A DNA stretch of 10,862 nucleotides from Flemingiibacterium sp045636145 (GTDB taxonomy: Bacteria > Bacillota > Clostridia > Oscillospirales > CAG-272). Made by a program: the position numbers and the translations under genes. The stretch is taken from the NCBI GenBank assembly GCA_045636145.1, contig JAZTWV010000035.1, positions 1-10,862 of the forward strand, read 5' to 3'. The notes below the pieces were generated by a model. That model made no database searches and was not told the DNA's origin. It saw only the letters and a list, made by a program, of their open reading frames with translations. Shown piece after piece: positions 6,950 through 10,862 of the stretch; the first letter of the stretch is position 1, and each line of letters starts with the position of its first letter.

Positions 6950-7051
6950 GGTAGGGGACGGCGCCCTCGACGTCCCTAAAACAAACGAATTCCGCCACAG
7001 ATATAAATCGTGATAATCGTTTAACGGGCTGTCGGGGCGCCAGCCCCTACC
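6950..7051. mobile_element. MITE-like terminal inverted-repeat element
   Basis: GGTAGGGG..GGCGCC at 6950-6965 is the reverse complement of 7036-7051 at 14 of 16 positions, and weaker pairing continues inward to about 6976 and 7025. The roughly 100-bp unit has an AT-rich centre and no ORF, and sits entirely in the gap between two paralogous secreted-protein genes. This fits a miniature inverted-repeat element. I saw no clear target-site duplication. On RNA it could fold into one long hairpin that affects expression of the genes downstream. Confidence 0.6.
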
Positions 7052-7082
7052 GAAGATTGGATTTGAGTTTTACAACAGAGGC

Positions 7083-7691
7083 TTACGCCGCGGTATCCCA
7101 TTCGATCACGAATACTACATTAGCGATATTCGCGTTGGTAACGGGGCTGGAAAGAGGAGTAACGATAGCGCTGTACTCAATATCGACGTAGTTCGCGGAT
7201 GTGTTGCCCGCACCGCTCATGTAGCAGCCGTCAATGGGAGCGGAGATGAGTTCCTGCGAGGATGCGTCGGAATCGTCGGTCTCAACCTGTGCACCGCCTC
7301 CGATGGACATTGCGAAACCGAGCTTGTTGGCATCGACCTTTTCGTTTGCAAGGGTGGACTTGTCACCGAACGCGGTCAGCGACCAATCATTGCCTGCGGT
7401 AATGGTCACGGACTTAACGCGAACTGCACCGAAGGAGTTGTTGATGATCTGACAGTCGGTTGCGGTGGTAACATCACCGCTCTGACTCATTGCCATAGGG
7501 AGCGCGGTGGGAACAGTTACGGACATTGCGGTTGCGGCGGGAGTGCCGTCGATAGAACCGTCCTCGGTGGAGGAGAGGTAGACGGGCGTAGTTGCCGCGC
7601 CGCCGTCTGCATCAATTTCATTTGCTGATGCGGCAACAGAAAGGCTAAGAAGCATGGTAAGGGAAAGAATGATGGATACGAACTTTTTCAT
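7083..7691 (-). CDS. Secreted protein, shared-domain paralogue B
   Basis: The start chosen is the ATG at 7691, which has AAAGGAGA seven bases upstream and opens a typical signal peptide (MKKFVSIILSLTMLLSLSVAASA, cleavage near residue 23). An in-frame ATG 87 bases earlier has no such support and would spoil the signal. The 202-residue product is more than half identical to paralogue A after the signal: VPTALPMAM (60-68), DCQIINNSFGAVRVKSVTI (79-97), KLGFAMSIGGG, LISAPIDGCYMSGAG and VVFVIEWDTAA at the end. Cysteines 80 and 156 match those of paralogue A. The mature part is acidic, Ala/Ser/Thr-rich and beta-like. It starts 49 bases after the membrane-protein gene, so the two are likely co-transcribed. 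Function unknown. Confidence 0.8.
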   Translation of the reverse strand: MKKFVSIILSLTMLLSLSVAASANEIDADGGAATTPVYLSSTEDGSIDGTPAATAMSVTVPTALPMAMSQSGDVTTATDCQIINNSFGAVRVKSVTITAGNDWSLTAFGDKSTLANEKVDANKLGFAMSIGGGAQVETDDSDASSQELISAPIDGCYMSGAGNTSANYVDIEYSAIVTPLSSPVTNANIANVVFVIEWDTAA

Positions 7692-7740
7692 GGTTGTTTC
7701 TCCTTTGAAATTTGAGTATTTTTTGATTTGAATTTTGGGG

Positions 7741-8349
7741 TTAATTCTGCACAGTAACGTGAATAATTGCACCTGCACAGCCGAGGTACGCGCCCGTATT
7801 GGGATCTACGTTGTAGAACATGGCTGTACATTCATAGGTGCCTGCATCGAGATCGACCGAAAGCGGTGCTTTCTCGATCTTGCTTCCGACGGGTATCGCG
7901 CCGGATTTGTAGATAAGCTCGCCGGTATCGTTGCGTGTGATCTCCACCACCTGCGGATAGCGGTTGACGGTCTCATTGACGATCATGACATTTCCTGCAG
8001 ATGTACCGTCCGCAAATGTGGGCGAGGTATTCATGGAGATGTTTATCATGCCATCTGCCACCTTTTCGTTAAGGTTTTCGATGAGCTTGTTTGCATCTAC
8101 TGTCTCCCAACCGCCCTCAACTGCGCCGGTGTCGTAAACGATGCCGGGAGTGTGTGCGGTATCTGCCGTATCGGTGACGGTGGTATCTCCACCTGGCATA
8201 TCATCGGTGATGCCACTTCCGAAATCACAGCCACGGAATGTTCCGACGATAATGGCAATGATGAGCAATATGCCGATCACAATGGCATAGGTTCTGTATG
8301 CTTTTTTGTTATCCTTTTCGGGGAAATGAGTTTGTTTTGACTCTTTCAT
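7741..8349 (-). CDS. Single-pass membrane protein with extracellular beta domain
   Basis: This 202-residue protein has a charged cytoplasmic N-terminus, one membrane helix (about 21-37), a Thr/Asp-rich spacer (45-70) and an outer domain of about 110 residues. That domain contains NRYPQVVEITRNDTGELIYK (around 129-148), SGAIPVGSKIE and LDAGTYECTAMFYNVDPNTG, typical of Ig-like beta sandwiches. Similar proteins recur in the conjugative elements of gut Clostridia, but I know of no assigned function. The ATG has AAGGAG eight bases upstream. It heads the run of secreted proteins and may anchor or display them, which is inference from position only. A short leader-like ORF precedes it. No sortase motif is present. 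Confidence 0.8.
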   Translation of the reverse strand: MKESKQTHFPEKDNKKAYRTYAIVIGILLIIAIIVGTFRGCDFGSGITDDMPGGDTTVTDTADTAHTPGIVYDTGAVEGGWETVDANKLIENLNEKVADGMINISMNTSPTFADGTSAGNVMIVNETVNRYPQVVEITRNDTGELIYKSGAIPVGSKIEKAPLSVDLDAGTYECTAMFYNVDPNTGAYLGCAGAIIHVTVQN

Positions 8350-8427
8350 TTGTTTTCTCCTTGTCTATGCCGTGTGTCGGCATTTCGTTTGTCTTTGGTG
8401 TCTTTATTGGGGTAGCGGTACGCATCA

Positions 8428-8466
8428 CTAAGGCGGCACCACCAAGCGGCGCAGGTATGTTTGCAT
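8428..8466 (-). CDS. Possible 12-residue leader peptide
   Basis: AGGAGG (8473-8478) lies six bases before ATG at 8466, an ideal ribosome-binding site, and opens the short frame MQTYLRRLVVPP before a TAG. Two bases after the TAG is another ATG (8425), in a 38-codon frame that runs into the start of the membrane-protein gene and ends at 8309. It could be a translated leader controlling the next gene or the broken start of a small gene. No family match is known to me. Confidence 0.35.
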   Translation of the reverse strand: MQTYLRRLVVPP

Positions 8467-8487
8467 CGTTTTCCTCCTTTTTGGCAT

Positions 8488-8519
8488 AAAAAAACGCCCA
8501 CGGTTTTATTCGCGGGCGT
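8488..8519 (-). terminator. Intrinsic terminator of the replication gene
   Basis: On the minus strand ACGCCCGCG (8511-8519) pairs with CGTGGGCGT (8494-8502) across nine pairs with one G-U, an 8-base loop, then seven T (8488-8494). The left arm is made of the last codons of the rep gene. A close copy lies at 3676-3711. Confidence 0.9.
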
Positions 8520-9369
8520 GAGGGTCGTATAGATCGTGTCTGACGAGGGAAGAGTAGTAATTCTCCATGGTCACGGGTGCATTGTACAGCGTTGTCAATA
8601 GGTACTGCTTGATATTGCGTATCTTGGTGGTATTCTCATCGAGGCAATCGATAACAAAGCGGATATGCTCACAGGTGAGCTTGAGCAGACGCGACCTAAC
8701 CACCTCTGCTGGGAAGTCTGCACCCGATACTCGGATGTGCTTTTTCGTAGTGCATACGGTTTCGACTATCAGCTCCACGATCTCATCAAGCCTGTCACGG
8801 TCGTAGGGCATATCCGAACAGAGGACGTCGTAGTCGATGTTGTCTTTGATAAGCCCCCTGTAAGCTTCGCTGTCGTAATTCGCTTCTATTCTTTTCGCTT
8901 CAAACGGCTGCTCGGAAGGAAGCGAAGCGATATTCGTAAAGTCAGTATTTTGTTTTTTAGTAATTAGTTTATCTATATTTAGTTGTGCGGTGTTTTCCGT
9001 ATACGGTTTATCCATATACGGGTTTTCCGTATGTGGTGAATCCGTATCAGGAGAGACAGGATCAGGTGACGGTAAATGCGGTTCTTCGTAGATTATGTAC
9101 TCCACATCGCACATTCGTCCGCGCTCGTCACGCCTGCGGCGGCGAACGAGATAACCGCACACTTCAAGCTCCTTTAACTGCGCCGTGATGCTGTCAACGC
9201 CGTCCTTGCATATGCTTGCAAGCCCGCGCGTGGTGTAGTCCCAATCGTCGGGGAGGGAAAGCATGGTTGAGAGCAGCCCACGGGCTTTGTTTGAGAGATT
9301 GCGGTCACGCAGGTGGAAGTTCGACATCGTGGTGTAGTTCTTATTCTTTTCAATTCTGCATACTGCCAT
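8506..9369 (-). CDS. Replication initiator (winged-helix N-terminus, DUF6017 C-terminus)
   Basis: This 287-residue protein matches the RepA-type initiators of Clostridial conjugative elements. Residues 1-95 form the DNA-binding region: MAVCRIEKNKNYTTMSN is the usual start, followed by helices around NLSNKARGLLSTMLSLPDDW and a wing with RRRRRDERGR. Residues about 97-127 are a Pro/Thr/Asp linker of five-residue repeats. The C-terminal part (about 178-265, DYDVLCSDMPYDRDRLDEIV, FPAEVVRSRLLKL, IRNIKQYLLTTLYNAP) fits DUF6017. It probably binds an origin and recruits the replisome for the excised circular form. The start chosen (9369) gives the family's normal N-terminus and has AAAGGT close upstream; an ATG 15 bases earlier lacks a good site. 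parB lies upstream past a terminator, and the gene's end overlaps its own terminator. Confidence 0.9.
   Translation of the reverse strand: MAVCRIEKNKNYTTMSNFHLRDRNLSNKARGLLSTMLSLPDDWDYTTRGLASICKDGVDSITAQLKELEVCGYLVRRRRRDERGRMCDVEYIIYEEPHLPSPDPVSPDTDSPHTENPYMDKPYTENTAQLNIDKLITKKQNTDFTNIASLPSEQPFEAKRIEANYDSEAYRGLIKDNIDYDVLCSDMPYDRDRLDEIVELIVETVCTTKKHIRVSGADFPAEVVRSRLLKLTCEHIRFVIDCLDENTTKIRNIKQYLLTTLYNAPVTMENYYSSLVRHDLYDPHARE
8996..9055. repeat. Four 15-bp iteron-like direct repeats inside rep
   Basis: TCC(G/A)TAT recurs at 8996, 9011, 9026 and 9041, an exact 15-base period, followed by an ACGG/GTGG/CAGG-type end in each. The first unit contains the perfect palindrome CCGTATACGG (8997-9006). 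In protein they give the pentapeptide repeats of the rep linker (SPHTE, NPYMD, KPYTE). Origins within the linker-coding part of rep are known for RepA_N plasmids, so this is a candidate origin or autoregulatory site. Confidence 0.6.
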
Positions 9370-9398
9370 TTTACCTTTCTCCATTCTATTTTGGGTAC

Positions 9399-9423
9399 AA
9401 AAAAAGCCGGAGTTTTCTCCGAC
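9399..9423 (-). terminator. Intrinsic terminator after parB
   Basis: On the minus strand GTCGGAG (9417-9423) pairs with CTCCGGC (9406-9412) around an AAAA loop, with one G-U pair, and is followed by seven T (9399-9405). It lies about 24 bases past the parB stop and only about 30 bases before the rep start, so rep relies on read-through or on a promoter hidden in this stretch. Confidence 0.8.
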
Positions 9424-9446
9424 GTCGGTACAAATATTTGATTATG

Positions 9447-10301
9447 TTACAGGTGATTGTCACGCTGTCGCTTGCGCATCCATCCCTCCAGCAGCTTGAT
9501 TATGGTTTCTTCCATACGCTGTGGAGAATAGGATTTTGGGAAGTATTTTCGTATCTTATCCATGGGCAGCGACAGATTCCAGCTTTCGGGCTTCTTCTGC
9601 TCTGACATGATGCCGAGCATGGTATCGTCGTTCAGCCGTCCTTCTCTCGAAAGCTTCTTCATCCGCTGTGCCTGTGACAGCGACGGTGTAGCTTGTTCGC
9701 TGTCGATGGTGTCGAGAAGAAGATTTTGCTCGGTTGGTGTGAGGAACGACAGCTCCACTGCGGGCGTGATGCCAATCTTGCCTTCGTCTACCATTTGCTG
9801 TAGCTGTGGTTGTAGTTCGGTCAAGCGGATATAGCGCCTCACTTGATCTCTACTTGTACCTGCTTCCTCTGCCACTTTCTCTACTGACAACTTCTGTGCA
9901 ACTTGCGTAGAAGTTAAATCGCTCCGTTCGCCCTGCCTTTTTATTGCATCAAGTTTCATTTTATACGCCTTCGCCCGTTCGCTTGGAAGTATATTCTCCC
10001 TCTGCAGATTGCTGTCCACCATAAGGATAGTCGCCGCATCGCGGTCAATGTCACGTACGATCACAGGCATTGTAGTAAGTCCCGCAAGCTCACAGGCTCG
10101 CTTTCGGCGGTGTCCCGATATGAGCTCATATGTGCCGTCATCCAGCGGTCGGACGATAGCAGGTACGATAACGCCGTATTCCTTCACGCTTTCGACGGTC
10201 TGCGTCATTGCTTCATCCTCGCGGACTGCGAATGGGTGATCGGGAAATGGGACGAGCTTATAAAGCTCGATGTGAGTTATGGTTTCAGTGGGGTTTGGCA
10301 T
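9447..10301 (-). CDS. parB: ParB/RepB/Spo0J-family partition protein
   Basis: This 284-residue protein is a ParB-family CTP-binding DNA clamp, which usually acts with a ParA ATPase to segregate a replicon. The N-terminal ParB/Srx domain shows ISGHRRKRACELAG (61-74, the GxxRxxA box) and SNLQREN (97-103, the ENxxR-type box). A helix-turn-helix follows at about 141-165 (VEKVAEEAGTSRDQVRRYIRL). The C-terminal third, ending KLLEGWMRKRQR, is likely the dimerisation region. The start is the ATG at 10301 with AAGGAGGT seven bases upstream; a possible ATG 45 bases before it falls inside the upstream terminator. No parA is in this window, and none was seen next to it. A hairpin terminator directly before the ribosome-binding site suggests attenuation. 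Confidence 0.92.
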   Translation of the reverse strand: MPNPTETITHIELYKLVPFPDHPFAVREDEAMTQTVESVKEYGVIVPAIVRPLDDGTYELISGHRRKRACELAGLTTMPVIVRDIDRDAATILMVDSNLQRENILPSERAKAYKMKLDAIKRQGERSDLTSTQVAQKLSVEKVAEEAGTSRDQVRRYIRLTELQPQLQQMVDEGKIGITPAVELSFLTPTEQNLLLDTIDSEQATPSLSQAQRMKKLSREGRLNDDTMLGIMSEQKKPESWNLSLPMDKIRKYFPKSYSPQRMEETIIKLLEGWMRKRQRDNHL

Positions 10302-10323
10302 GGTGGCACCTCCTTGTGAAATC

Positions 10324-10373
10324 AAAAAAGGACTAAATCTTTTCACCGTGTTCGGTGATTAAATTTAGTCCTT
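10324..10373 (-). terminator. Terminator/attenuator hairpin before parB
   Basis: AAGGACTAAAT (10328-10338) pairs with ATTTAGTCCTT (10363-10373), with an inner TCACCG/CGGTGA stem (10343-10348, 10353-10358). The minus strand continues into six T (10324-10329). The hairpin ends about eight bases before the parB Shine-Dalgarno, an unusual place that would reduce parB expression unless transcription reads through. Confidence 0.75.
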
Positions 10374-10409
10374 ATGGATATTCGGCTTGGATAATCGTGA
10401 ATATGAAAA

Positions 10410-10439
10410 TAGCCTGACAAAGTTGAATTTGTCAGGCTA
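10410..10439 (-). terminator. Perfect 12-bp hairpin, likely terminator of the partial gene
   Basis: TAGCCTGACAAA (10410-10421) pairs perfectly with TTTGTCAGGCTA (10428-10439) around a 6-base loop. On the minus strand it is followed by TTTTC, a short T-tail. It lies 160 bases past the stop of the gene at the right edge. It may end that transcript before the parB region. Confidence 0.6.
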
Positions 10440-10600
10440 AATGGCCTCATAGGATAAAAATGTAACTCTACAATTTGCACAGCCTATTTATTTTTTTGGC
10501 ACATTGTACTCGTTTATTAAATAAAAAGCAGAGAAAACTTATGGGATTAGAAAATTATCTCAAAAGCCGTGATAGTTTGAAATTGAATTATTATCCAAAT

Positions 10601-10862
10601 TTATTGGTCGGCTATTGCGTTCTCATTATATTTAATTATTCTTTCTAACATTAATTTGAATTCTGCTCTACTCTCTTTATCTTTCATATATCTTAGTATA
10701 ATGTTTGCGAACTCATATGATAGTTTTTTTTCGCCAGAAATTATCATATTACGAGAAACATCAAGTTTTATATCCTCTCCATAATAATCTACTACGCCCA
10801 TACACTTAAATGCATATGGCAGCCTGCAATATGTAAATCCATACCTCCTTATCCAAACACCT
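10601..10862 (-). CDS. Unidentified gene, 3' part only (runs off the right edge)
   Basis: The frame is open from the window edge to the TAA at 10601, 86 codons and still protein-like upstream of the first ATG (RRYGFTYCRLPYAFK precedes MGVVDYYGEDIKLD). So the gene probably starts beyond 10862 rather than at 10801. An AGGAGG at about 10844-10849 is followed too closely by an ATG, in another frame that stops after 16 codons. The visible part ends in an alpha-helical, charged tail (about 45 residues, YEFANIILRYMKDKESRAEF and onward). It is much richer in A and T than the conjugation genes, suggesting separate acquisition. I cannot name a family. Confidence 0.55.
   Translation of the reverse strand, partial: GVWIRRYGFTYCRLPYAFKCMGVVDYYGEDIKLDVSRNMIISGEKKLSYEFANIILRYMKDKESRAEFKLMLERIIKYNENAIADQ

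Larger units (their letters stand above)
10302..10600. other. Intergenic gap upstream of parB
   Basis: These 299 bases carry no convincing gene. They hold the parB ribosome-binding site (10308-10315), a terminator (10324-10373) and a second hairpin (10410-10439), then an AT-rich stretch. A 35-codon plus-strand frame from 10540 overlaps the end of the partial gene and lacks a strong ribosome-binding site, so I left it out. Confidence 0.6.

Noticed and set aside
6274..7691. WxL-domain cell-wall proteins
   Set aside because: Only a single terminal VEWDT occurs, without the paired W-x-L motifs, so the family name is not justified.
7735..8340. 201-codon plus-strand frame covering the single-pass membrane protein gene
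   Set aside because: It mirrors almost exactly the minus-strand gene, which has a clear ribosome-binding site, membrane helix and domain.

Overview
The window is part of an integrative and conjugative element (or a closely related conjugative plasmid) from a low-to-mid GC Firmicute, most likely a gut Clostridium or Ruminococcus-type bacterium. Evidence for this is the gene set (PcfB-type protein, VirD4/TraG coupling ATPase, Maff2-type small membrane protein, VirB6/TrbL-like protein, DUF6017-type replication initiator, ParB), the strong AGGAGG ribosome-binding sites and the codon use. All supported genes lie on the minus strand, so transcription runs from high to low coordinates.

Right end (about 8500-10862): the 3' part of an unidentified AT-rich gene enters from the right edge. 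It is followed by a hairpin terminator and then a second terminator that abuts the parB ribosome-binding site. Next come parB, an intrinsic terminator, and a replication initiator with an N-terminal winged-helix region and a C-terminal DUF6017-like domain. The linker of the initiator is encoded by four 15-bp iteron-like repeats, a candidate origin. The gene ends in a terminator that overlaps its last codons.

Middle (about 3700-8490): this accessory block sits between the replication and transfer modules. It starts with a leader-like small ORF and a single-pass membrane protein with an extracellular beta-rich domain. Three secreted proteins follow that share one homologous domain. The last of the three carries a large CxxC/His-rich, acidic, Tyr-rich region between its signal peptide and the shared domain. 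A roughly 100-bp MITE-like inverted-repeat element lies between two of these genes, and a GC-rich palindromic element lies beyond the Cys-rich gene. An AT-rich DUF4886/SGNH-hydrolase-like gene then follows, with its own near-perfect promoter carrying an operator-like palindrome. The block is bounded by two copies of an approximately 35-bp terminator sequence, which suggests modular gain or loss.

Left end (about 119-3540): the conserved transfer module runs pcfB - traG/virD4 - Maff2-like - virB6-like, with overlapping or abutting genes typical of one operon. Beyond virB6 the usual next genes (PrgI-like, VirB4 ATPase) are not in the window. The last 118 bases hold two strong hairpins, one with its T-tail on the plus strand.

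Taken together, the transfer genes build and energise the mating channel, the Rep and ParB genes maintain the excised form, and the middle block decorates the cell surface, perhaps for contact or adhesion during mating or colonisation. That last role is inference.
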